This document shows positions 10,901-21,000 of a stretch of DNA of 64,000 bases, in pieces. Position numbers and translations under genes: made by a program. Source of the DNA: Tritrichomonas musculus (taxonomy: Eukaryota; Parabasalia; Tritrichomonadida; Tritrichomonadidae); NCBI GenBank assembly GCA_039105265.1, contig JAPFFF010000007.1:5270001-5334000 (forward strand). The letters run 5' to 3'. Numbering within the stretch: position 1 is the first letter of the stretch; each line of letters begins with the position of its first letter. The notes beneath the pieces are model-generated. The model was not told the origin of the DNA, did not search any database, and saw only the letters and a program-made list of their open reading frames with translations.

Positions 10901-13900
10901 TAAGAAAACATTATGTTTAATTTTGTCCAATTTAATTGAATTAAATCCAAGAAAATCAATTGCATAAATTGTATAAATCAATTCAAATATATTTTGTTTA
11001 AATAGAGAAACAATTAATTGCGTTGTTTTAGGGGTTGAGTTGTCATATTTAAGCATCAAAAATACTGGATAAAGAAGAGATTCTTCATTATGATAATAAT
11101 TTAATGTTACATCTATTTTTTTGAATAAAATATTTAAGTAATCTGGTCCTCCTTTAATTACACTAACGCATAAAATCGGTAAAAGCTCACTTGCTTTATT
11201 ATCATTCATGAGTGAAATAAGTGCTTCAAATTCTCCTATTGAAACCAAATATTTTTCATCTTTATTTAATTTAGCAGCGATGTTAAGCATTTGCGTATGA
11301 AAAGGAATCTCTTTTTTATCTGAACTAATATTATTAATGCATATAAAAAGAGAAATAACTAAACCGAAAATTTCATCATCAATCGTTTGAAAATCTAAAA
11401 TGACATAAAGAAGATTCAATATGTCAAAAATATTGATTAATCCAATAATTTTGACTTTTGGTAAGATTGATTTTAATAAATAAAGCATTTCTTTCTTTAT
11501 GATCAATGAATCTTGTTCAATAATTATGGAAAGAATCATTAAAATAGTCTGCAAATTCATTTTATGTTTATGTATTTTTGAAACAATCAAGTACAAAGAT
11601 TGTCTACAGACAGCATCACAATTTAATATTAGAACAAAGTACCATTCAACTTGCCTTATTGATTTAATTATTTTCTTATGCTGCTCATAAAGTTCTTTAT
11701 TCCAATGATTAAAAATTTTCTTTTGATTCCCAATATCACTTTTTGACCATAAATTGAAATTCATTAAAATTTCGTCAATTAATTGAATTCGAAGATCTTT
11801 GTATGATATTTCTTTAAGTAAATCGAAATAACGAATATATAAATCAAAAGTGAGTTTAGATCCATCTAAAAGTTGAAAGAAATTTGAAATAGAATAGAAG
11901 AAATCAGAATTATAAAATGATTTTTGGATATTTTCACTTATACGAAATAAATTAAATAAAATTTGACAGCAAAGAAAATCAATGAATTGTTCTTCGGAAC
12001 CATCTTTTAATTTAATTCCAGATTGTTGAAAAATTGGAATTATTATGTCTAGTTTCCAGTTATCAACTAGAACATCAAAGAAAGATGACATTTTAATTGG
12101 TTCATTTATTCCCATTAAATTTGAATAAGAAAAAATACTTTTGTTAAAACTAAGTAATGATCTTTGTCCTTTATTTGCAATATTAGTGATTTCTTCATCT
12201 GTTAAAGGACTAGATAAAATGAAATTACTGATTAAATGAGAATCAACATTTATATATTTTGGTATCATTTTTGAATTACTAATAATGCAATTAACATGAC
12301 TATTTGGTGTAAATTGAATTTCAATTTTTTGTGAATTTGTTTTTTCTTGATTTATATATAAAGATAAAATGGAGGAATTCTTATTATCTTGGATTGGTAC
12401 TAATGTTATTGCTATCATTGCCCATTTATTGTATTCAATTTTTACGTCAAAATTAAAATCTAAAAATGTAGAAGTTGACTTGATCATAACTCGCAAGTTA
12501 TCTTCAACCATTTGCAATTTAAATGACTGCAATTTCTTTGCTTGTCTTTCTTCATGAAGTTCCAACAATGCTTGAGGGTAATTATCAATAAAATATGATT
12601 TTGATATCCAAAAAACAAAGCTCAAACCATTTTTAAATAAATTAGCTGATAAACTGGAAACACAAATTGGATTTGGAACAGAAGGTATTGTTAAAGCTGT
12701 TTCAGGTAAAAATTTTGAAGATTTCAAAATTTCATTTAATAAATTAATCATTTTTTCATGGATCAATGATAAATAAATTGAATTATTAATTTTAAATGTA
12801 TTCATCATTGAAAAGAAACCATGAACAATTGAAATAGATGAAGCATTTAAGGCAATTTGTAAAAACAAATTGAAAAATAAATCAATTAAATTTTCACTAA
12901 TTTCATCATTTTTCAAAATGAATGAATTATTCCCATTTTGAAAATAATATTCAAATGATTGGATTTCATCATATGATACATTCATTATTTTATTATGTTC
13001 TTTATTTATCTTATCAATGCTTTTCCTCCATTTTGAAAACAATTCTATTATTAATAAGTCCAATCCACAATCATGACATTTGATGCAATTCTTCCTTGAG
13101 AATGTACAAAGAATTGAAATATAATTAATCACATTATATAGATTTTCAGTCATGAGAAAAATCCTAACGAGTAGACAGATGAATGCTGAATCTTTGATTT
13201 CAAAAATTGGCTTTAAATTAGTAGAAACATTGTCTTTTGCAATAAATCTAATTAATTTCTCAATGATTTTGACTTGACTTAAATATGGCAGAAAATGATT
13301 AATGAGCAATTCTATTGGTTCAATATCAGATGTATTTATGACTTTGTTTTGATAAACATCATACCAAAAGTCAATCAAAAAAGCAATAAATTTATCATTT
13401 TGATTCATTGTAAGCATGCCTAAATTGAGATTAATTATGTTTTGATATAGAGAAGGAAGTATCTTTTTGAGTTCGTCAGAAAGTAATTCATTCAAAGATG
13501 CTTCTTTATCTAAAGTTTCAACAATGACTGATATCAATTTAATTGCTTCATCAGGCTGCATTTTATTACAACAAATTTGAATCAATTTCAAAATTTTATC
13601 GAATAATAATGAAGTGAAATCATTTGATTTTCTTTGCATATCAAATCCATTCAAATAATTAGAAAGGAAAGAAATGAAAATTTCTCTAATTGGTGGTTCA
13701 ATTAAAAGAATACAATAGCAGTTAGCAAACAAAATTGATCCAGAAAAGTCATTTTTAATTGGAAAAAGCTCAAAATAGAATAAAATTGTCTTTCTAATAG
13801 TCAAAAATTTAATTTCATCATCAGTATGAATCAAAGTATTTGAATTTATTCTATATTTAACAAGATAACTCATTAAAATATCAGATACTTCTTTGAAATC

Positions 13901-16420
13901 ATATGTATTATCTTCATAACAATAACGAATTAATATCAAATGATGAATTATTTCTCTAAATAAGTCAGAATAATTGGAATATTCTTGAATTATTTGATAA
14001 AATGCATTTATTTGCTTTGTAAATAAAAACCGAAGAACAAAATTACGAAGATAAAAAGCAGTTTCAAAATTAGAGTTCTTATTGAAATATGTGACATCTG
14101 GATCAAAGACTAATTTAAAGAACAATTGATAATCTTCTAAATTCAATTCTTCAATTTCTATATCTGGGAACTTTTTAAGAACTGAATAAATCAAGTAAAA
14201 AAGAATCGAATATTTTTTATAAAATATTCTTTTAGAAAGATGTCCATTTATGTTTTGTATTTTTTTAATTGTTTCTGAAATTAGGTATTGTGAATATATT
14301 TTGTCTATTGTGATAATTTCTTCAATAATTAAAATGATTGAAACTGTCTTGGAATCAAAAATATCAGTCAATTCATTAATTTTGATAATAATCTTAATTC
14401 CACTTTCTGTGATCTTCTCAATTTGATACAAATCTTCAGGTAACCAAAAACGTTTTGAAATTTTATCAGGAAAATTGTTTTTAATTGCTTTAATTAGAAT
14501 ATCAGTTTGATTCAAATCTTCATCATTTTCGTCTAAAAATTTATCTAAAAGTTTCTTGGTGATCATTTCAGCTTGGTATTTCACTTTGATTGCAATTTTA
14601 AGGAAAAATTTCAAATAAAATATTTCAAAATTTAAAATTGAATTTAAGATTGGTTCAGTTAGTAATAAAGCAAAACTATCAATGAAAAAATCAGATGATT
14701 TTTCCAAAATTTTTGAAATTAAATTGATTATTGAAATCGATTGATTTGTCATTTGTTCATTATTTTTAATATATTTGTAAACAATGGATATTAAATTTTC
14801 TCTTGATTGTTTTGTATGAACAATTTTATCATTTTCAAGATAAAACACCGACATTTCTTCAAGAACTTTGTTTATATCAACAATTGCATTTTTTTCAATT
14901 GACACATAAATAATATCAACAAAGCATGAATATGCAATAGTACTATACTCTGAATCTGTTTTAATAATTCTATTTAAAAGAGACAATAAAACTGTACAAT
15001 CAAATTTTTCACATTTAAAAAGTGACAATGTAATTGAAAGCCAAGCAAAAAAAGTGTAATATGAAACTATTTGTAATGATTTTTCACCAAACAAATCGTT
15101 ATTTTGTAAAATTGATTTCATATCTTCTGAGAAAGCTTTAAAAACAAAAATATCCATAACTAAGTTAAATGAACCACTTGAAATATTATCCAAAAAAGTA
15201 GAAATTTCAGAAACTTTTGGAAACATCAGCGAAAGATTTCTTAATGATTCGTTATCTTTCGCAGAATAGTAATTATTCATTACGTCATTTTTAGAATACA
15301 TTGTAAAAAAATCAGAACAAATATTCACTGTATTAGTAAATTTGGATTCAATTTTAAGTGTTTGTTTTGGTTGAAAAGCATTCAACATTTGAATTGAATA
15401 TGATTTAACTTTTTCAATGTCTACATTATTAAAACTATAAATTTTATCATTAGGTAAAACTTGAGTAACAACACTACTTACAAGAAAAGGAAGCGTTTCC
15501 CTATATTTTTGAAAATCTTCATCTGTTAATAAACTTAATTTTTTAAAAATTTCAATAAATACCGGTCTTACTTTCGGTTCTTTTTCCCAACATCGAGTGA
15601 ACATGTCAGTTAAGCCAGGATAAAGATCTTTCATTTCATCCGTGACAGTTGGTCTCAAACCATCACCAACCTTTAGTTGTATATTAAAAACACCTTCTTT
15701 TTCCAAATTTAACTTATCACTATATGGATAAATTCCAGTTATAACTTGATGCATTAAAATTCCAAAAGAATAAACATCAATTTTTGTGTCAAAATTTGGA
15801 TCTCCTTTTTTCGAAAAAACTTCTGGTGCCATATAAACAGGGGTACCAATACCTTTAAATGTCTGTTTGGTTGGGTCATTTGGATCAAATAATTTTGATA
15901 AATCAAAATCTGATATGCAAGGATATCCATTTTCATCAATAAGAACATTATCAGCCTTTAAATCTCTATGAATCACATGATAATAATGAAGTATCATCAT
16001 GCCTAATGAAATCCCAACTAAAATAATTTGTTTTTGTGTATTATTTATTTGTGTTTGTAATAAGTTTGTCAAAGTTCCATTTGGCATGTATTTAGTTACT
16101 ATGGTAATATTAGGGCGGTTATCTAGATCTCTGTATGAAAAACCTAAAAATTTGATGAGAGTTGGATGCTGAATATACATCATTATTTTTATTTCTCGAG
16201 AATATTTGATGATATTAAACGCATTTAACGGTATTAAGCTGGATTTGGCAACATACTTTTCTTTTTTATTTTGTTTACTCACAATAAAATAAATAATATT
16301 AAAACCATTTACAATGGGGTGTTTGGATGGATCTTTTTCAAAGTTTTTAAGATCAACAAAGAATTTATCATCGATTTCTTTTTGATTGCTATCATTAGTT
16401 CCCGTGGGATTGTCTATCAT
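7946..16420 (-). CDS. Giant kinase-BEACH-WD40 protein, 2824 aa
   Basis: Likely scaffold for vesicle trafficking or lysosome-related organelles with its own kinase module. An N-terminal TKL-like kinase domain (about 30-300) has catalytic Lys in KYVAKSS, HRDLKADN (about 148), DFDLSK in place of DFG, GTPVYMAPEV and a normal C-lobe; the glycine loop is poor. A long helical region (about 350-1200) follows, then a concanavalin-like strand-rich block (about 1260-1380, LSFVFWISKSYF and LSLYINQ), more helices, a probable PH-like segment (about 2120-2190) and a BEACH domain (about 2215-2480). BEACH hallmarks are LYLNILKGRSFNNP, YPIFPWILSDY, LIPEFFFFPEFL and LPPWSNQSAFEFI. WD40-type repeats end the protein. 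BEACH-WD40 is the standard core of this family; the kinase at the far N-terminus is the unusual part. One uninterrupted frame. Confidence 0.9.
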   Translation of the reverse strand: MIDNPTGTNDSNQKEIDDKFFVDLKNFEKDPSKHPIVNGFNIIYFIVSKQNKKEKYVAKSSLIPLNAFNIIKYSREIKIMMYIQHPTLIKFLGFSYRDLDNRPNITIVTKYMPNGTLTNLLQTQINNTQKQIILVGISLGMMILHYYHVIHRDLKADNVLIDENGYPCISDFDLSKLFDPNDPTKQTFKGIGTPVYMAPEVFSKKGDPNFDTKIDVYSFGILMHQVITGIYPYSDKLNLEKEGVFNIQLKVGDGLRPTVTDEMKDLYPGLTDMFTRCWEKEPKVRPVFIEIFKKLSLLTDEDFQKYRETLPFLVSSVVTQVLPNDKIYSFNNVDIEKVKSYSIQMLNAFQPKQTLKIESKFTNTVNICSDFFTMYSKNDVMNNYYSAKDNESLRNLSLMFPKVSEISTFLDNISSGSFNLVMDIFVFKAFSEDMKSILQNNDLFGEKSLQIVSYYTFFAWLSITLSLFKCEKFDCTVLLSLLNRIIKTDSEYSTIAYSCFVDIIYVSIEKNAIVDINKVLEEMSVFYLENDKIVHTKQSRENLISIVYKYIKNNEQMTNQSISIINLISKILEKSSDFFIDSFALLLTEPILNSILNFEIFYLKFFLKIAIKVKYQAEMITKKLLDKFLDENDEDLNQTDILIKAIKNNFPDKISKRFWLPEDLYQIEKITESGIKIIIKINELTDIFDSKTVSIILIIEEIITIDKIYSQYLISETIKKIQNINGHLSKRIFYKKYSILFYLIYSVLKKFPDIEIEELNLEDYQLFFKLVFDPDVTYFNKNSNFETAFYLRNFVLRFLFTKQINAFYQIIQEYSNYSDLFREIIHHLILIRYCYEDNTYDFKEVSDILMSYLVKYRINSNTLIHTDDEIKFLTIRKTILFYFELFPIKNDFSGSILFANCYCILLIEPPIREIFISFLSNYLNGFDMQRKSNDFTSLLFDKILKLIQICCNKMQPDEAIKLISVIVETLDKEASLNELLSDELKKILPSLYQNIINLNLGMLTMNQNDKFIAFLIDFWYDVYQNKVINTSDIEPIELLINHFLPYLSQVKIIEKLIRFIAKDNVSTNLKPIFEIKDSAFICLLVRIFLMTENLYNVINYISILCTFSRKNCIKCHDCGLDLLIIELFSKWRKSIDKINKEHNKIMNVSYDEIQSFEYYFQNGNNSFILKNDEISENLIDLFFNLFLQIALNASSISIVHGFFSMMNTFKINNSIYLSLIHEKMINLLNEILKSSKFLPETALTIPSVPNPICVSSLSANLFKNGLSFVFWISKSYFIDNYPQALLELHEERQAKKLQSFKLQMVEDNLRVMIKSTSTFLDFNFDVKIEYNKWAMIAITLVPIQDNKNSSILSLYINQEKTNSQKIEIQFTPNSHVNCIISNSKMIPKYINVDSHLISNFILSSPLTDEEITNIANKGQRSLLSFNKSIFSYSNLMGINEPIKMSSFFDVLVDNWKLDIIIPIFQQSGIKLKDGSEEQFIDFLCCQILFNLFRISENIQKSFYNSDFFYSISNFFQLLDGSKLTFDLYIRYFDLLKEISYKDLRIQLIDEILMNFNLWSKSDIGNQKKIFNHWNKELYEQHKKIIKSIRQVEWYFVLILNCDAVCRQSLYLIVSKIHKHKMNLQTILMILSIIIEQDSLIIKKEMLYLLKSILPKVKIIGLINIFDILNLLYVILDFQTIDDEIFGLVISLFICINNISSDKKEIPFHTQMLNIAAKLNKDEKYLVSIGEFEALISLMNDNKASELLPILCVSVIKGGPDYLNILFKKIDVTLNYYHNEESLLYPVFLMLKYDNSTPKTTQLIVSLFKQNIFELIYTIYAIDFLGFNSIKLDKIKHNVFLYILKMDAKNLEITMINNIYDFIFYRIDNKRLLTSLITCKNDLEQIFKSFEVSSDENITEFINNFNLLIEILQANNFEFRSNLIYHQVRLRTEKNKWQDIDLAKNLFEHYKKNNRYELKGIINILFSCLFNYEYKYVLTEKAKLNKQLQLKLIDKFDINKYKMVPKNIKVLVENTIKTIKIILDFFKSFKITNKEQFQDSYQCYLSIFKSIEEEINQKNDSSNNQHKTAYKRINSFSTRFYPCKVIKKSFAIPLKQKQDSSSDKQIERFNLSRKDISFNCTMNKIKRNRNAELQINKQSIKIQQIEGNIIKIIPSDYIYSINFSSQNGKSSQVQIFDKFGQNYDLTFDAMQFKKLTDFVSNVSIENKRFQELNSLDSLINLWKDSKISNFEYLLYLNILKGRSFNNPKCYPIFPWILSDYQTKTLDIKSSSTYRNFSKPINMQKDDKSNFMQEDNSDELTIYYWLARIEPFKTNFKDRKYLYTRSFESITESYKDAKTMQNECKELIPEFFFFPEFLRSKELGDVKLPPWSNQSAFEFIYLHRKALESTHVSLHINEWINLIFGENLNTMKNNFIHKSSIPLFNGCELQISSNSEFNISTENTNSEYNISIDNTNSEYNLSCETSSLPKSNSFNIVEVSSSVDLTLEFNVDYFDIKFKEVTSVVCGYAFFDPEKSSLCFSVVDSKGNLFFYSIHSSSIKKENFTVKSKKKIIHKENYLISPPKFIDSNQFCFIDKDMKSVKIVNCKDGTIEKSIEKVDKVTSFETNSEGLIAISTEDCSITIYDVNHLPVLKQPSSPFKLLARSSSMMISIPYSSEIFSFQGQVNHIAMNTAFHICVCGTNENSLLFCELNLDKFRINRVVKTEETIQNIIITDNFGFVAVLIGNLSKELVLYSVNGDKIGSTYNNIKCLTKASSSPGKFDYLIASDNNNFIYVFEAFYLVIDKPIFRCNSKIMQITYINEESLIVALCEDGTVSVIYYPINDSD

Positions 16421-16874
16421 AAAATTCTGTTTCTATTAACGATCATATAGCACACAAAATTGAATTATTAAATTTATTGAATATAATTTTAAGTCAATAT
16501 TGGTTCTTTCAGATATGAATACTTGATGCTTATTCTGAGTCAAAAAATGCTGATTATGGTCATTTACATGATTATAAAAATAAATAATATGGCAAGAAAC
16601 GCTGATTCTAAAAAAAATGATAATATAATATTATATTCCAACTTTTTTGAATATGATATCATCGATCGACAACCCTGTATATAAGAAAAATTCATTATTT
16701 AAATTTATGAAATAATATATACCAAAGATAAATAAAAGCTATATAATATCTATTTTTCTTTTATTCTTTTATTTATCTTTAATTTATATTATAACCATTT
16801 AATAATGGTTTATATGAAGTGACTGATGACAAAAATACCAAGAACCAAAATTGATTACTTTTAATTAACATAAT

Positions 16875-17219
16875 TTATATAAATACTTTATCATTATAAC
16901 TATTGTTATATAAACGTATTATTTTTCTCAAGACATTAATATTACTATGTTTATCAATATAATTACTCTTCATTTCAGTGAAATTCATCTCTGCTTTAAA
17001 ACTCAAATGACATTTATTCAATACATTCTCATAAGCTTTTTCTTTATTTTTTGGTGATAAACAATTTATGGCACAAAACAATGGCAATAACATTAACCTT
17101 TCATTAATTTTTGATGCATAATTATGTATTTCCATATTTTCTAAACCATTAACTAATTTCATCTCTTCATCAGGCATTATCCAAATAAAAAAAATTCGGC
17201 ATTGTAGTTTTACAACTGC

Positions 17220-17222
<3 letters not shown>
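16875..17222 (-). pseudogene. Unrecognised coding remnant, up to 115 codons
   Basis: From IMPDEEMKLVNGLEN onward the minus-strand frame has the mixed composition of real protein (charged residues, Cys, Pro, Trp upstream) rather than translated spacer. It ends at a TAA at 16875. Its 5' end abuts the 32-base homopolymer at 17221, so the original start is lost. Not assigned to a family. Confidence 0.35.

Positions 17223-17252
<30 letters not shown>
17221..17252. repeat. A(32) homopolymer
   Basis: Uninterrupted run of 32 A on the plus strand. Similar runs occur at 29456 (T, 25), 29819 (A, 31), 45510 (A, 32) and twice inside the hAT pair. Confidence 0.9.
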
Positions 17253-17254
<2 letters not shown>

Positions 17255-17302
17255 ATTTTTACTTTTATCATTAAAAGTTACAAACAGTTTCAACTGTCTT
17301 CT

Positions 17303-17443
17303 TCACCAGAAAAATGAAGCTATACTTTCTATAAAATATCCCAGAAAGCTTCTATTTTTACTTTGATTATTTTGATTTTCATTGTTTTGATTCTGGTTAT
17401 CTTTTGGTCTGTAATAAAATCTCTCTCTAACAAAATTTTCCGA
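17303..17443 (-). pseudogene. C-terminal scrap of a lost gene
   Basis: Minus-strand frame reading RERFYYRPKDNQNQNN, then an Asn/Gln-rich stretch, then RSFLGYFIESIASFFW and a TGA stop. The low-complexity linker and aromatic/hydrophobic tail look like the end of a membrane-associated protein. No start or further domain is present upstream. Confidence 0.3.
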
Positions 17444-18019
17444 ACTTTTTTTTTTTAAAAAAAAAAAAAGATAATATTTAACTTTTATTTTGTAAAAACC
17501 TCAATCCTAGCTAAAATTGTAAAAAAAAATTTAAAAAAATTTTGATATGTTTGCCAGCACCAGATAAGTTAAGAGATAAACTATAGTTATCCCTTTGGTC
17601 TTTAATATAGAAGAATATTTCTCTTAAAATTGAAAAATATTTTTTTGAATTTTGACCAAAAACGCATTTGTTGAATAACTTTCTTATTAAAAAATAGAGA
17701 TCATCTATATACAAATGCAATTTAATGGTTGAAAAGAAAAAATAATGCCGAATATATGAATTATGAGATTTTGAAATATCAATACAATTTCAATTTTTTT
17801 TGATTAAATCTGAAAAAAAGTATATGATATGAAAAGGTAACAACACCATAATACTATTTTTTTAATTTATTTTTAATTTTGTTGATTATTATTCCGAAAA
17901 AAGTTCATTTAAAATTTCGCAGTCTCACCTCTTTAAAAAATTAAAAAATATGAAACAGGTGTATTTAAATTATGAATAATGATATATATATTATGTTGAT
18001 TTACTTATTTAAAGATTCA

Positions 18020-21000
18020 TTATTGGTCTGATACTTCTGTACTCGAGTTGTCCTTGTTATTTTTCTTCTTTATTACAATAATTACCACTGCGATAACAAT
18101 TGCAACAAAAGCAACAACTCCAACAACAATGCCAGCTATTTGCCCAGGCTTTAAACCTTTCTTACCACCAGGGCTGCCTGGTTTGATTGGATCATCAGGT
18201 TTTTCTTCAGGTTCACCCTCTTTAATAACAACACTTACTTTATCTTTATCTTCTTCAGAGATATCAATAAAATTATTTATAGTTTCATCGTTTACTGGTC
18301 TATCACCAACAAATACAGTCAAATTAAGCTTTTCTTTCTCTGTTTCAATTTTGATTTTAGAATTGTCAATCTTTACATTTTTATCAATAATGATCGATGC
18401 TGTTTCACTTTGTGGCTGAATAACGATAGGTTTAATTGGATGCACAATTTCACCTTCTTGTTTAATCGTCAATTTGTCATTGAATGCCACAACAAAGAAA
18501 TCAGAATCATCGTTTGATAATGAAACACCACCTTCTAAGCCTTCAAGATCTGTTGAACTGTCAGCTTTATTAGTTAGCACACTTGTCGAAAGGAATCTAA
18601 CTTTGGCTTCATTTTCCAACAATTGTAATGAAGATCTCTGATGAATGAAAATCATTTTTTGACGTTTAAGTCGGCTTATTTCAACATTGACATAATTGTT
18701 ATAGGAATCTATAATTACAACAATTTTAGTGTTTTCATCAAACGTGTTTTCAAAATTATCATAATTATTAATTACTTTATAATTTTCAACTGAATTATAA
18801 GAACAAACTGAATTTTCTGCTTTTGAATTGCAAATGATATAAATGCCTTTGATAACTTTAACTGTTGAATCTGCTTCAATTTGATATGATGGATAATCAT
18901 AAATGTTTAATTCGCCATTTCCTTTTACGTATAATTTAGAAGCAGCAATTCTTTTTTCTTCTGCATTTGTAACATTGAGAACTAAATAATTTGAAAATTC
19001 AATTGTGAATTCAGGGCCAGCATTTATTGTAGCCATTGTAATATAAAGCATTGATGTTTTAGGTCTGATGACCAAATTATCTCCTGTTGTAAAAACAAGG
19101 TTATCAACTTTTAATTTTTTTTCAATGTTTTGATAAACATTTAAAACGCTTTTTAATGTTAAATTATTGATTGAATTTATCATAACATTGTGCTCATTGG
19201 TAAACAAATCAGATTCAACTTCAATATTCTTGAAAATTCTAATTTCAACATCTTCTCCTGGATCTGAATTGATTGTTTCTGAATTTGTTATAATGCCTTC
19301 AATTCCTTCTTTGCATTTGTTGCATGAATCGTCTTTGCAAATGCAAAGATACTTTTTCTCTGCATTTTGCTTAAGTGTAATTCCTTCATGAGAAACAATA
19401 AGTGATTGGAAATTACTAAATGTTTCGGTAGATCCCAAAACAGTTATGGTGTTTTCATGTTCACCGAATTTGACTAATGTAATCTGTTTGCTGGTTTGCG
19501 AAACACATTTTTTCAAATCAATAACAGAATCAGCATCAGTCAATTGGAGAGTAATAGGCTTGGAAATAGATTCTGAAATAGATATCGATGATTGCTTATT
19601 TAATTTAACTGACAAAACTTCTGTATTTTCAATAAAAGTCCAATTATCATTAATCACAACTTTTTCATTTACTAATTGTAAATTCAAAGCTGATTTAATG
19701 GTTAAAATCGCAGATTTTGAAGATTTTATAACAACATTAACATTACTTTCAATCAAAGGAAGAGTTATTTCTTGCTTATTTGATGAAATTGCTATTTCAA
19801 CTTCATTATAAATGAATGGCAATTTAAAGACATTTTCAATTGTATCTTTTTTATTTATGGTGCAAAGTGAATCTGCATTTTCTTCATAAGCACATATTTT
19901 GTTATAAAGCTCAATTGAATCGCCAAAAATATTACCAAAATCTTCTAAATCATTAGCATAGAGATGAAAACCATTCTTTTCAACATCAATTGTAAATACT
20001 TCTGTAATTTTATTTTGTGTTGAAACAAGAACATCGGAATTCAAAATGAATTTCATTTTAGATTGTAGAATGGATAAAACATTAAGTTCCAGGTTTCCTT
20101 TAAGACCAACATCGAGTTTCATTTTGTTTTGTGCTTTTATCGAAAATGAATCATAATTAAATTGAACTTGTTCATTTTCTGATATTTGAATTGATTTGGG
20201 AGTTGATGGCATTGTAACTTCAATGTTTTCATCAGATGCATTTATCGCCAATGATTTTCCTATTGATTCAGGAATTACCAAATTTTGAGTAACTAGAACT
20301 ACTAAATCTGGAAAAGAATTTACGGCTCTTATAAGAGATGTAACATCTGAAGCATGAAAATAGTTAGGTTCAGTACATTTTTCTTGGACATCATCGACTG
20401 AAGCATAACATATATAACTGAAACTTTTAATCACATAATCAATTTCTTCATCATCTTCATATAAATAAGTTATATAATATAGTTGATAAAAATCATTTTC
20501 TGAGTTTAAATGAACTGAAAGCTTGTGGACTTGATTATATCCGCCAATATGAATACATTCACCTGCTTTGTAAACTTGGTTTGCAGAAATAGAACCAGTA
20601 TAAATGTTTGTTTGTTCATTTGATCCACAATCAAGATAAGCATAATACATATAAGAGTAAAGAGGGTATCCTTTTGGTAGATCAACATTTATAGTAATTT
20701 CTGGCTGAACAAGAATTGTTATATTGGCTGCTATAATGATACATTTTTCATTTATTTGAAGACCGTCTGAATAATAATATAACGATGAAACATCAGTTAA
20801 GTTTAATTTTACAGTGCCCGGTCTAATGAAGTATAAATAATGTTCACTTGTCCATGCTGAAGGAATTGAAAATGTTGCATCTATTCCTGTTGTAATAACA
20901 ACATTTTTAGTAGCAATATCTTCTTTTTGTGCTTCTGTTATAGATTTAGAAGGTTTTGAACCGCATAAAGATTTCCCTTCTTCATTTAAGTAAATGCATG

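Larger units (their letters stand above)
16421..18019. other. Intergenic region with gene scraps and a poly-A tract
   Basis: 1.6 kb between two minus-strand genes. It holds the remnant frames at 16875-17222 and 17303-17443, a 32-base A run and AT-rich spacer. No promoter of the 2824-aa gene can be assigned: the last bases before its ATG lack a clear TCA initiator. Confidence 0.6.

Noticed and set aside
18048-18419. Plus-strand 123-codon Ser/Thr-rich frame
   Set aside because: It is the antisense of the stalk and membrane anchor of the surface protein; no initiator and no independent support.
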